This document shows, piece by piece, positions 53,419 through 64,000 of a DNA stretch of 64,000 bases. This stretch comes from Chaetorhynchus papuensis (lineage: Eukaryota; Chordata; Aves; Passeriformes; Rhipiduridae), in assembly GCA_013396525.1 (NCBI GenBank), contig VWYX01000409.1:248001-312000 (forward strand), written 5' to 3'. Within the stretch, counting starts at the first letter, position 1. Every line of letters begins with the position of its first letter. The notes beneath the pieces were generated by a model, which worked only from the letters and a program-made list of their open reading frames with translations, did not search any database and was not told where the DNA came from. The position numbers and the translations under genes are program-made.

Positions 53419-53434
53419 GGGGGGGGGGGGGGGG
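53419..53434. repeat. Poly-G run (G16)
   Basis: Sixteen consecutive G on the plus (transcribed-sense) strand, enough for an intramolecular G-quadruplex in DNA or nascent RNA. The length may be affected by sequencing or assembly error. Confidence 0.9.
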
Positions 53435-54477
53435 TAACCGTTATTCTCTGCATTATTTCTTCTCTCTCTCCTAAACCTGTCATTCTGCAGTAAGTTTCTG
53501 CAGTGTTCTCATTAATTCCAATGTTCTCTGCAAGAGGTTTTGTTAGTGGAGTTTGTAACAGTTATTAGAGAACACAGTTTTGTTTGATTTGTTTCTTTTT
53601 TTAAACAGCATTTCTTCAGTGAGCAAACAATTTACAGGGTATTTTCTCTGGGCATAAAATCAAAAGGTATTTACAATCCAGATATGGGACTAAATTATTG
53701 CTGTTTTAAGACAGCAAGTTCAGAAAGGTGAATCCATCCAGTCAAAGACTTTGTGTATGAAATGATGCTCAGGCAATTCTTTTGTTCTTTGAAAATGCAG
53801 TGTGAATGCAGTTTAACATGCAGGCACATTGCTCTATTGCCTCTTGAAATAAAGCAAAGCAGGTAGTTATGCATCAGGAGTTAAACTGTCTTTTTTAATC
53901 TGTCATCAATGTTTTTACCGCCCTCTTAAGACTATTCTAAGAAATTTAAAAAAGAGTAGAGGCAACAAATCATGTAGTTCCTTCCTTCAGAATTTCCAGG
54001 ACACTAACCTTCAATTTGGTATCCATGCTGGCAGCACAGAGAAGCACATTCATTCCCACTGCAAAGTTAGAAGAAGCCTACAGTTGCACAGTAGTGCAGA
54101 TCTCAGTTTATGCCTGCTGAAATGCAGTTCACAATATCATTGCTCTTTAAATTAGGTAAAGACAAGCTAATAACACTTCGTCTCCTTGGAGAGAAGTTTG
54201 CATTATTTCATATATAAATTAAGTGAGAAAGCCAGGAAAGTGATTCAGTATATTGGATGTTTCATCATAAGGGCTTTTGTCTTCCTAATGTTTTAGTTTC
54301 TTTACTAAGAAAGAGGGCCAAAATTAATGTATTCTCCCTACAGATGCATGCTGATATTTGAAGTAGTAAGTTGCTTGCTCTCTCACCCAAATATTTACTC
54401 TGTTTTTGGTTTTAGGACCTGGTCCTATTAAAATCAATATTAAAAATCAGACTGTTTTGAAAAAATAAGTTGCTCAG

Positions 54478-54513
54478 GTTTGTTTTTTTTGTTGTTTTTT
54501 TTTGTTTTTATTT
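54478..54513. repeat. T/G-rich low-complexity tract
   Basis: Runs of T separated by single G (TTTGTTGTTTTT style). Confidence 0.8.
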
Positions 54514-55037
54514 CTTCTGATACAGCTCTGCATTTTTGTGGGCTCTGGTTTTGTCTGACACCATGCTATGGAGGTATCAAACAAAAATTCCACTGGTTTT
54601 GGGGTTCCGTGCAAGACTACAAAGGATAAATCTCTGCTGTAGAACTGTAGGCTCTACTTTTTCCCTCTTGCATGCTGATAAACTTTATTTACCTCACAGG
54701 GACACTGGGCAGCCAGGCCCAGCATAGAGCCAATGTGCCAGAACAGTGATAATTCACTGCATCTCTCACGTCTTTTCCAGGCCATCCTCTCTATCCACAA
54801 CCTTCTTTTTTTGAGGCTCTCTGACTCTGACACTCTTAATTTGTGACATAACTGTTTACTTTCCAAAAAGAGACCTTTGCAGAAACAAAAGTAAAGAGAG
54901 GATTATGTTTTTCTCGGTGCTCAACAGCCACCTAGTCACATTTATAATTAGCCTGGGAAATTGATTAGAATGTATCACCTAAGCATCGAGTGGAAGTGTT
55001 GAACTCATTAAAGAGCTTTCATTGTAATTGCTAAAAG

Positions 55038-55110
55038 TAAAAAAAAAACAAACAAAAAAACCCAAAAAAATACATAGCCACAAAACCAAGCAAAAAACCT
55101 AACCCAAGCA
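55038..55110. repeat. A/C-rich low-complexity tract
   Basis: A runs broken by C or CCC (AAACAAACAAAAAAACCC style) with a few other bases. It is the opposite orientation to most such tracts here. Confidence 0.85.
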
Positions 55111-55690
55111 TAAACAGAAAAACATGAGATGAACTCACATGATGAATGTTTACAAACTGGACCAAATAATGATAATTATTCCACATAGGCTTGTCACATA
55201 CGGTGATAAAAATCAGTGTTAAATGTAAAAGCAGTTTAGCCATGATTTCTGGGTGGGAAAACAGAAAAAGAAAAACCTTTCTTGACAAGAAACAGCTTGT
55301 GGCTAATGAGATATGAGTGTTGGTCCTCCACAGAGCATTGCAGGAACAACCTGTGGTAGAATATACTTAACTATAGCTCCATCTAGTCCAAATAGCTGAA
55401 ATACTTTTGCTAACCAAGCTAAAATGAGCAGAGGGCCTGGAATACAACATGATGACAACGATGTCTTGATGCAGCCAACTTTTTGCACTAATTTCCCTGC
55501 TTGTTGTAATTTACCTTTGCATAACCTTGTGGTGTTTTCCTTTTCAGAGGCGAAGGAATTAATAATGTGGACCATCAGTAATTTTTTTTTTTTTTCCAAC
55601 TCTTTATTAGTATGCTCCATTCTGGCAGTAAAATTGTTTGTCCTCCCTCTAGATTTGATTGTGGAACAGAATGCAATTTGAGATACTGTA

Positions 55691-55823
55691 GTGGATATAT
55701 ATATATATATGGATATATATATAAAAAAGATATATATATATGGATATATATATATATAAAGATATATACATGGATATATATATATATAGATAGATAGATA
55801 AAGAGATATATATATGTGTGTGT
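55691..55823. repeat. AT-rich minisatellite: three ~30-nt units plus GATA and TG repeats
   Basis: After a short (TA)n lead, three adjacent units each starting TGGATATATATATA occupy 55710-55740, 55741-55770 and 55771-55800 (31, 30 and 30 nt). The last runs into a GATA tetranucleotide stretch and then a (TA)n(TG)n end. A long minus-strand frame rich in Tyr and Ile across this region is a product of the repeat. Confidence 0.9.
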
Positions 55824-56229
55824 TTGATTGACTTGACCTGCTGGTGGAGGTCAGAAATGTCATTCCCAGCCATTTGTTGGGAGGAAAGCAAGTAATCTGG
55901 ATGGGTAGCCCTGCCTTTAGCATCTGAGTTATATTCTTTATCTCAGTTATACTTGTCAATCACCTCAGTTAATAGTAAAGTAGGAAATAAATTGTACTGA
56001 ATTTACCTAAAGTGCTGTGTCCAGTGCAGTGAAATATGGGGGTGTGTAAGTAAGAGCTACAGGAGAACTAGAAGGAAAAAAGGAAAAATCCCAGCCCCGT
56101 GGGGTAAACCTTCAGTCATACCTGGGTCTGACCCTCAGGTCAAGAGGGTTCATTTAAGTGTGCAAACAGGAATACAAAAAACTGGTAGAGAAGTGGCACC
56201 ACCTTTGTATTTTTTGCCTTTTGTGACTG

Positions 56230-56655
56230 CAGCAGTGGGGCTTCCAGGTCTGGGCTGCACACTTCAGGAAGAAGAGGACGCGTGGAAGAGGGCACAGAGA
56301 AGAGCCACAGACTAATTAAAGGATTAGAAAAATGTGATTTCTGCAGGAAGACTTAGGAGCTCAATTTATTTAGATTATCAAAAAGAAGGTTAATCGGTGA
56401 TATGATCACAGTCCCTAAGTGCCTACAAGAGAAATTTGATAAGAGAGGGCTCTTCTGAGCAGGGGAAAAGATTTAAGAGGCAGTGGAAGCTGGATGTTGT
56501 AGCAAGAGAAATTCAGAGCAGGAGTGAATTCTGTGGTTTTGTTTGAACAGTGAGGACTGTTGCTCTCTGAAATACGTTACTGAAGGGGCCACTAAATTTC
56601 CCATTACTGGGCTTCTTAAGTCAAGATGGAATGAATGCTTTTATAAGAGGACATG
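56230..56655 (+). repeat. Ancient-type CR1 LINE, ORF2 end plus 3' region
   Basis: CTGGGCTGCACACTTCAGGA, AGAGAAGAGCCACAGACTAA, AAAAGAAGGTTAATCGGTGA, TATGATCACAGTCCCTAAGT, GATAAGAGAGGGCTCTTC and TTCTTAAGTCAAGATGGAAT occur in the order of the end of CR1 reverse-transcriptase ORF and 3' UTR. The flavour ('...GGTGACATGATCACAGT...AGAGGGCTCTTC...') is that of older amniote CR1/L3 lineages seen in turtles and crocodilians, rather than the younger avian families. Frames are broken. Limits are approximate. Confidence 0.8.
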
Positions 56656-59048
56656 AACAGAAACAAGGCCTCTCCCACAAAATATTGTCAGATCTTCAGG
56701 AACCAGCTGCAGTCTTTAATAGCATAAACCACTTCTTTGACATTTTAACTGCTGTGCTAAAGGGCAAAATGCTGATGCTTTCTTTAGTGTTCACCTGTTT
56801 CATATGGGGTTTTACAACCACCTCCAGTCCTTCCAGCCCCAAAGTTCCTTCTTCAGTATCCCAAGTTAGTTGCAGATACAAACAGTAAAGTGAATCTCAT
56901 GAGTTTTTCTTTGTCTTAGTTTCCCCATTACTTGCTAATAATTTTTGTCTTCATTAAGAGGTGTGCAGTACCCATTCATTTGGACTTGCTTTAGCTGGTT
57001 TTCTCTGTCCTGCACTGGCTCCCTTCTTTCTACTTGGGCTACTTTCCATCTTAAAGTCTCATTTTCTCTGAACCTCTTTCTCCACTCCAAGCTTCCCGTG
57101 AAGCTCTGTGCATCTTCTCCAGAACCACGCAGATTCTCTGTTGGCAAGGGATAAGATGAACGTTTTGGTCTTATTTTTATATGCTGAATTAATTCTTGTT
57201 TCCAAATCATCAGCAATCAGTGGGGTGGCTAGAGAAAAGAAAGTTCTGACTCCTTCAGGTTATGGCATCTGCAGTTTCCATTTGTGTGGTGGATCAGAGT
57301 AGTTTACTTGCTGACCAGAGAGGAGTCTGTGCCTTGGCAGCCAGTAACAAATGATAGAGTGTTCACATGAACACCGACACCTTCATGGTAAGAGCTGTAA
57401 TATCAGACAGAGAATGCAGGGTAATTATGGGGAGATCTCCTAAACTGTGTTAATAGGGTCCTAAATCATTACAGCAGGTTTTTTATTAAACTACCTCCCA
57501 TTCCAGTTCTTTAATGTAAATGACAGGTTTCACTGTGCTGATCTCTGGCGCTAGGTTCTGTTCAATGCTTCTTGTAGGCAAAAAGTATTTTAGCCCATGT
57601 AGCCTCCTATTCACAGCTCATACTGCAGAAGGTTATTTCTTTGGTGAGTTGACTGTAATTTAGTGGAAGTAATAACAGGCTGTGTGCATTTTTCTGGATT
57701 TTAAAAATTCTAATTTAAATGATAAGCAATTTATGCAATATCTTGAGGTTCCTTGACACATTGGAATTAAAAGAGGAGAAATGGAAGGAAATGACAAATC
57801 TATTCTGTTTTCTTTTTTTCCCCATCCTTGTTTATGATTTTTCTCTCATCGTTGTATTTCTCAATGTGTGGTTTTCAAGAAGCAGGGTTTGATTAATGAA
57901 GTGTCACATACAGAGGATGTCATGAGAAGTTTTGGCATTTATTATTTGCAGCATTTAAATTAGCCATGGTATTTTTAGTATTTCTTATTTTTTGTTTACT
58001 ATGTCTGTTATCCTGTTGATAGTAAATACCCTCTTAGGGTAAATATCAGTACACAGTAAATCTTGATCTTTAGACAGCTGTAGTTGATATTTATACAAAA
58101 ATTATACCATTTATTCAGATTTGCATTTTGGTGGAAATGTTTTATTTATTTCACTGATGTGGGTGCTTATGTTCCACGTCTAAGGCCATCAGGATTATTT
58201 CACATAGGGAAATCAAAATCTGGCTAGAATTATGTTTTTGGCAATATCAGTAGGTCAAATAGAAGTTCAGCTGTTAATCTTTTATTCAGAACTTCCTTAC
58301 TCTGCTCATCTGCAAACCTGTATCCTAGATAATAGATTTCCATGCTTTTATCTAGAAGACATGCCTAAGTTTAGCTTGGTTGGGAACAGCTCTGATGAGA
58401 GGCACTAAAATAGGATGTTTCTCTGAGGGTTTTATGCTGGATTTATGATTCTGTATTGTGTCATTAATGGGCATTGTATTTATTATATCCTTGATTCATG
58501 ACACGTCTATGAGCTTCTTCTCTCCTGTAGGACTGCAGAGAGGTTTTTAATTTCTGACACATCCCACTTGAGTGTCAATCTTGGCATTATAATTCTCATG
58601 CAAGCATCTCTACCTACTCTTCAGTGCTTCTTTTGATAGACCCTGTATAAAAGAAGGAGAAGAAAGAAGCATACATTTAATTTAGAGTATTGGGTTGCCT
58701 TTCTTTTGCTCTGTACCCTTAAATAAATAATATATCTCCTAGGTCATACATTCAGTGATGTGTCTTGTTTATTACTGAAGGTTTTTTTCTTTCCCCACCC
58801 ACGTTAAAAATCATTTCCATGGTTTTTTGGGCTCCCTTCTTGGCAGTCCTGTTTGTCAGAACGTGTTGTGCTGTTTGACAAGGAGTGTGCTATTCTCACA
58901 CTACATAAACACTTCAGCTTAACTATGCCATGGAAAATGCTTGTGATTCAAGAACCTGACTGATGCTGCTCCTGCATTGTGCAGAGGCATTTGGAAATCT
59001 TCCCAGTGACTTTTCAGCAAGCACTTAATGTGATTCATAATGCTCTGG

Positions 59049-59210
59049 GATAGAATCACAGATGTGAAAGAGACCTACTACATCATCTCTTCCATTTTCA
59101 TATGAGATCAGGTTATATTCCCCCAAAAGAGTATGCATCAAGTATTAGATTCACACGACATTTGCTCTCCAACAACTTTCCAAACCTGACACAGAAAACG
59201 TCATCCTGAG
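59049..59210 (-). repeat. Possible old CR1/L3-like 3' end close upstream of the Ig exon
   Basis: GATAGAATCACAGATGTGAA, AGAGACCTACTACATCATCT and later ACTTTCCAAACCTGACACAG fit loosely the reverse-complemented 3' end of an old CR1-type LINE. Identity is low, so this is tentative. Confidence 0.42.
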
Positions 59211-59603
59211 AGGCCTTTAAAATGTATAAAAAGAAACAGAGAGTCAAGGTTGTCCAGTCTCTCTGTTTTAAAAACTCTGTGGATTTTTATGTTATGCTTT
59301 CAGTGATGTTTTCAGCGATGATTTAACTATATTGCTTGCACTGAGATGTCTTTGGGTATGTCTGAGGAGATAATATTGCAGAGTGTTTCTTTGGAACTAA
59401 ATAGTTACGACTTAGAGAGGGGGGAGGGAAATCCTTTTTTCTTAATTCATCTCTCTGTTTCTCAGGTACAGGGAATATATTGTAAATGCAATTTTTAAAA
59501 AAAAAATTATTATCCTGCCTTTCTTTGGTCTGACTAGATCACAACGAATTCCAGGTCTGTCATCTGTGGGAAACTGCTGCAATAAATTCAATCCTGTAAC
59601 TTA

Positions 59604-59665
59604 AATATTTTCTTTTTTTTTTTTTTCTCTCCTCTTCCTTCTGCATCCCTTCCCTCCCTCCTCAG
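59604..59665 (+). promoter_or_regulatory. Ig exon 3' splice site with very long pyrimidine tract
   Basis: An almost unbroken pyrimidine tract of about 60 nt, starting with a poly-T run and continuing in CT-rich sequence, ends with CTCAG at 59661-59665. A weak TGTAAC branch-point candidate sits at 59595-59600. This is a strong acceptor, as expected for a constitutive exon after a long intron. Confidence 0.75.
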
Positions 59666-59815
59666 GCAGCCAAGGGCAGTTCCCACTCACACAGAACGTC
59701 ACAGTTGTTGAAGGGGGAACAGCAAATTTGACCTGCAGGGTCGATCAAAATGATAACACCTCCCTCCAGTGGTCAAATCCAGCTCAACAGACACTGTACT
59801 TCGACGACAAGAAAG
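59666..59815 (+). CDS. CADM2: CADM2 exon encoding the N-terminal half of the first Ig (V-type) domain
   Basis: 150-nt exon, phase 1 at both ends. Its first two bases complete a Gly codon and its last base starts the next codon (Ala in known CADM2). CADM2 is a single-pass neuronal adhesion molecule of the SynCAM/nectin-like family with three extracellular Ig domains that bind homo- and heterophilically at axons and synapses. The exon encodes 49 full residues: SQGQFPLTQNVTVVEGG, then TANLTCRVDQNDNTS, then LQWSNPAQQTLYFDDKK. Cys-23 (59734-59736) is the B-strand cysteine of the Ig disulfide and Trp-35 (59770-59772) the core tryptophan in LQW; the partner cysteine is in the next exon, outside the window. 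Sequons occur at N10-V-T, N20-L-T and N30-T-S. In the human protein as I recall it, residue 20 is Ile, so N20-L-T may be a lineage difference. The frame is open and the match to CADM2 is near complete; paralogues CADM1 and CADM3 fit less well. Confidence 0.97.
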
Positions 59816-59821
59816 GTAAAT
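59816..59821 (+). promoter_or_regulatory. Ig exon 5' splice site (GTAAAT)
   Basis: AAAG is followed by GTAAAT. This is an acceptable donor, weaker than GTAAGT at position +5, placed exactly where the CADM2 match ends and leaving phase 1. Confidence 0.8.
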
Positions 59822-62504
59822 TGTTTCCTGAACTCATGCTTCTGCACCGTTTTTTTATAGGAAAGAAAGGTTTAAAACCATTTCTCTTTAATAATCTAAT
59901 GTGAATGTATTTCCTGTATATCCTAGGAATTGATGTTTTCCGTTGCAATAATTATATGACTTATTTTTTTTTTCCTGGGGTTCACTGAAATACTCTCTTG
60001 CACATTACATTATATTTAAATTATTAAAGAAAAATAATAGGATTTGGAAGTCTTATTCTAAGATAATTTGGAAAATGCTGCAAAACATCTCCGAAGAGCA
60101 TTTGTGAGTGGCAAGAGAAGTAGTATCCCATAAAACTTGTGACTTGTTTTTATTGGTGCGTACGCATAAATATATATTCTATATACTTTTACATTTATGT
60201 TTATAATCCCACAGTTTGCTTCTGGTGTACAGCAGTCTGGTTGTTAGTGCAGTGCATTGTTGCTGTGGTAGGTGTTGTTAACAGCTAGCAGAAATGCTTG
60301 GATTTTGTGTCCTGATGTTTCCAATGTCTTCATTCACTGATTTTTTAAAATTTTAGTTAAATGGGGGAAGAAAAAAAGACAGGAAAACATCCATTCCTTA
60401 CAAAAAGAAGGATTTTTTGCAGTGATTTTTATTTCTAGACATTGATTTGAACTGAAAAAGCATTGCATTTTACACAATAGGAAGTTAATGTAAAGATTAT
60501 ACTAGATTCTGTAAAGAAATTTAAGTTAGGAGTAACAAATTCATCACTTGCCTTTAAAAAGTGAAAGCTTTGGTGTTGATTTCAGTGCTACAGAAGTTCA
60601 ACAGTTACACTTAATGCTGGTGGTTGAACTTATTTTGAAAGGTGCTCCATGCTCTAGAACATATTTCAACAAGTGCAGTCATTACTCTGCTTAAAATAAA
60701 AGAACTGCTGTCCAAATGCTCTGCTGAATGATTACAAGACTTAAAAACACCTTGCAGGACTGAAAGCTCTTCGTGGATCCGTGCACTTCAATAAAAGAGA
60801 ATCTAAAACCTGTCATTTTATACCTGCAGAAGCTGCAATCAAAATATGTTTTTTTACTATTAATATAATAGCTGAATAGAATCTCTTGATGGTGTTGAAG
60901 TGGTTCCTTTCTCTTTTATCTAATTTCCTGTAGCATGTAATCATTTGATTTGCAATTTCTTTGAAATCACGAGTACCTTTTGAATGTAGGATTGAAGATG
61001 AGAGGTTTATAAGGTGCAAACTTTGCAGCTCTAAGTCCCCTGCTGTAACCTTTGTCCACGTGCAGCCCTTTATTTCAGCTGTAGTCGTTGGTGATTTGGG
61101 GAGGGTAAGTAATGCCTGCAAAACTAAAAGCAGAGAGACCTTGTCTGTTGATAGAGCGCATCAATACTCAGAAAATCTATATCTTTTATAAAATAAGTGA
61201 CATTTTAGAGGATGCTGAGGAGGACGTGTGAGGACTGCAAATACACATTAATTTGAGCATGGTAGCCATTTTGGTGTGAATTGGATTTTCTGTGTGCTTT
61301 AGCTAAATCTTTCCTTTTGCAACAAATAATTGAAGTCCGTATTACTTTTTAATGTAATAAATTAAAGCAACAGAATTTGAACGGCATGCAGAGTAGTAAG
61401 TACTAGAAGCAATTTATGTTCCCCATGGGAAATGTGCAGAGCTGAAGTGTGTAAATTTAAGGGACCGCAGTCTTTATTGAACTTTTAGCTTGTCCCAAGA
61501 CTTGAAGGAATATTTGGTGATTAATTTTATGGAGGAATTACTCTGCATCTATTACACGTGAAAATGTCTTCACGTGGTGAAGAAAAACTTCAGGTCCTTT
61601 AGCTGGAGATATTAAGTCTTACGTTGGCAGTTTGCTCTCTGTGTGATATTTCCAGTCTCAAGTATGCTGAGGGGAGTGAGCAGTACATCCAAATCCTGCA
61701 TGGAAAGCATTCTGCCACTTCTGAAAGTGAAGTTACAGCTTTCATTGGCAATTTTTCCTGTTTGTATATGTATGGGTTCATATAAGTAAAAAAGAGATTC
61801 CTTTCACATGCCTTTGATGCTTGCAATATTGAGCCAAAATGGAGAGAGATATTTATTAGTGGTTTTGTCAGGAAATGATGACAAGGGAAACTGTAAAAGC
61901 TTCCCCTTTTGTTCTCTCCTCATTTCCCACTTCTCCCAGCCAGACGTACAATTTGGTTATAAAAAAAAGCAGCTTTCTACTAGAACCAGTCATTGCATTT
62001 AATTTATTGAGAGCAGTACCTCTGCCAGAGTCTATTCAAACCTGTCTCTTATTGTTAGCCAAAACCAACCTCCAGGTCTTACTTATCCTTTCCACACCAT
62101 CAGCATTGCTTTTTAATAGCTGTGTTTCTCAAACCCTGAAAATTAATGGAAGCTTGAACAGCTATAGAGTTATGTTCTGTGTAAAAACCAGAAGCTTAGA
62201 CAAGGTGCATCACCAGCAGCCTTTATATCCATCAGAGCCAAGGAACTCTGGGTGTTGCCATGTTCAGAAATAACTCACGTTTGCTTACTTTGAACTTCCC
62301 TTCAGTAGGTTATTTTCTATTTACATGGATGAGAGTATATTTCTTTCATGTCTGGAAGCATAACACAAATTCAAGAAACATTTTTTGTTGTTAGCTATAT
62401 ATTTTAATAATTTTGAGAGAGTCAAATAGTAAAATGAAGGAATGCGTGTAAGTGTCAAAAGAGGGTTGAGAGTGCAGCAGAAGATGAGAGCTGTCAGTGT
62501 ATGT

Positions 62505-62580
62505 AATAGTTAAGGTTAGAAAAGACCTTTAAAATCAAGTCCAGCCATTGACCTTAGGACCACCACCATGTGGCAGAAGA
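62505..62580 (-). repeat. CR1 LINE 3'-end fragment
   Basis: AATAGTTAAGGTTAGAAAAG, ACCTTTAAAATCAAGTCCAG, CCATTGACCTTAGGACCACC is a clear reverse-complemented CR1 terminus ('TTTAGGTTGGAAAAGACCTTTAAGATCATC...AACCATTAACCTAGCACC'). It has decayed and lost its terminal octamers. Confidence 0.8.
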
Positions 62581-64000
62581 GGTGCCAAAAATAGAGCAAA
62601 TTGTCTCTGCAGTGAAAAGCCCTCCCCACTGGATTGTCCTTGGCGAGACCCCTTCTGTGTTCACGCTTCTTTGTCAAACAAGTTGGTTCCCCTGTCTTGC
62701 AAAGCCATTTTCTGACCAAAATATAAATTATTGTAAAAAAGGGAGAAAGAGTCAGTCACCTGGAAGGAACATGCCTTCCACATTCCAACCCTTTCCATGA
62801 GGGGTTAATTATTAGTCTCCAGGTTATTAAAGACAGATGACATAGGTGTTATGAAAAGCACATTCATGTAATTTTGCATTCTTCTGAACTGTGGTGCAGT
62901 CATTGACATTGAAGTTAGGAGTCATCCCTCCTTTTTCTGTTTTAGGTATTCTGAAGTACAGAAATGCAGTGAGCCAAACACTCTAATACCAAAACCACAT
63001 TATTAAAATTGCTTTTCTGCTTCCCCTCACATACTGCCGTGGCCACCTCATTGTAAGTACAGGTTTTTCTCAGTTAAGAGGATTTTGTGGCTAGTAAAGA
63101 ACACTTCCACCCTAACCTTCACATCAATTTAATACTTATTTAATATTAATGATGGAGAGACAAGGACTATTTTTAACTTGGGACATTTCTGGCACTTGGC
63201 CTATACAGCCTTAAAATGATACAGACAGAAAATTACAAGCCCCTTGTTTCAGAAAAGGCAACACTGAATTTGGTGAATGTGAAATCACAGTTCAGAGGTT
63301 GTTTCCGGGTCTTCATCACTTGCAGTAGATGATTTGTTGTAAATTTAGGCCTAAAATGTGTTTTATTCATTGTGGTGATGGGAATAGGGAGAGGAAATAA
63401 ATCCTATTTTCCTACAGGAAATTAAGTTATAGCTTTATTTTAGTACCTAACCAAGGTGAAACTGTTCCTTCCCTCCAACTCTTCCTTTGATGCTCTAAAA
63501 TATATTAAGATCTGAAATAACTTTGTTGTCATTCTTATTCTAACACAGAGTAGCTGAAATAGATGAAAATAGAAATGTTTGATTTGGTGATCTTGGTCTC
63601 ATTGATGACCTGTCTCCTTGCTGTCCTTTTTGGTACTTCTGTCTTTTTCTGCTTCCTCTGCCTCGGAGATTCAAGGGCATTTTGTATCAATTTGGTTTTT
63701 AATTCTTTCTCTTTCATTTGAAACATCAAGCTTTTACCTGACAGTAAAAAATACTGTATTGAATAAGCGGATACATGCTCTTAAATGTTAATAAGCTTAA
63801 CAACCTTACCTTGGTCTCCACCCCCCTGTGCTCCCCCAAGAGAATTTTAAAGATTGTGTCTTCCTTAAGAATAGGAATTTACAACTCACCCTAAGCAAGT
63901 TCAGACTCTCTGGAAACAAATGCAAATTGCATGCTGCACTTGAAATGAGTCTTTCCCTACGCAGTTTTCAATTAAAATGAATAATTGCCATAGAAACCTC

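Larger units (their letters stand above)
25344..59665 (+). other. CADM2: CADM2 intron between microexon and first Ig exon (34.3 kb)
   Basis: Intron running from the GTGAGT donor to the CTCAG acceptor. It contains CR1 fragments in both orientations (about 27646-27780, 33889-33930, 35291-35445, 39511-39735, 49170-49425, 56230-56655, 59049-59210), a 566-base assembly gap, low-complexity tracts, an AT-rich minisatellite and a G16 run. A sequence with the octamer ATGCAAAT is at 46928. Somewhat GC-richer patches lie at about 42774-42994, 44640-45000 and 47270-47800. I could not assign these to a gene or a repeat, and none shows a convincing exon with two splice sites. The stretch from 28900 to 30960 has longer open frames but no recognisable protein. 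Confidence 0.85.
59816..64000 (+). other. CADM2: CADM2 intron downstream of the first Ig exon (partial)
   Basis: AT-rich non-coding sequence continuing past the window edge. The next CADM2 exon, which would begin by completing the Ala codon and carry the second Ig cysteine, was looked for and not found. The only repeat recognised is a short CR1 end at about 62505-62580. Short open frames near 61875-62273 and elsewhere show no recognisable domain or splice structure. Confidence 0.8.

Noticed and set aside
55303..55959. Minus-strand frame of 218 codons with a Tyr/Ile repeat
   Set aside because: The open stretch is produced by the AT minisatellite at 55691-55823, which has no stop in that frame. 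It has no protein family resemblance.
60813..62273. Possible further CADM2 exon downstream of the Ig exon
   Set aside because: Frames here do not encode the expected continuation of the Ig1 domain with its second cysteine, and no acceptor with a matching phase was found.
1..64000. Search for a bacterial or viral-type system, CRISPR array, tRNA, rRNA or endogenous retrovirus genes
   Set aside because: Nothing with the needed repeats, structure or protein motifs was seen. All evidence fits vertebrate intron DNA.

Overview
This window looks like vertebrate nuclear DNA, most likely from a bird. It lies inside one very large gene, CADM2 (cell adhesion molecule 2, SynCAM2/Necl-3), transcribed left to right. 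The sequence is AT-rich and full of stop codons. It carries many fragments of CR1 LINEs, including copies with the avian-type 3' end (tandem ATTCTATG-like octamers), and no primate- or rodent-type SINEs were recognised. The bird assignment rests on this repeat content and is inference; the order of bird cannot be told.

Only two coding pieces can be supported. The first is a 27-nt phase 1-1 microexon at 25317-25343, encoding VAATKNKAR and completing a Gly codon across the next junction. It corresponds to the optional AAASKNKVK-type insert known at the signal-peptide/Ig boundary of mammalian CADM2. The second is a 150-nt phase 1-1 exon at 59666-59815, encoding the start of the first Ig (V-type) domain. 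The intron between them is 34,322 bp. Whether or not the microexon is included, the reading frame is kept, so the window contains one alternative-splicing decision and little other protein information.

Layout: 1-25316 is intron upstream of the microexon, with the first exon outside the window. 25317-25343 is the microexon, with a pyrimidine/UGC-rich acceptor and a downstream UGCAUG. 25344-59665 is intron, containing a 566-base assembly gap (42995-43560), a CR1 of ancient amniote type (about 56230-56655), an AT-rich minisatellite (about 55691-55823) and a 16-base G run. 59666-59815 is the Ig exon. 59816-64000 is the next intron, whose downstream exon is not in the window. No CpG-island-like promoter, tRNA, rRNA, CRISPR or intact mobile-element coding region was seen. 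The other open frames are short, unrecognised, often lack an ATG, and are best treated as chance.

The most interesting signal is the microexon and its flanks, which have the arrangement expected of a neuronally regulated microexon. The second is an N-glycosylation sequon (N-L-T) just before the first Ig cysteine, at a position I remember as Ile in human CADM2. I found no undescribed multi-gene system.
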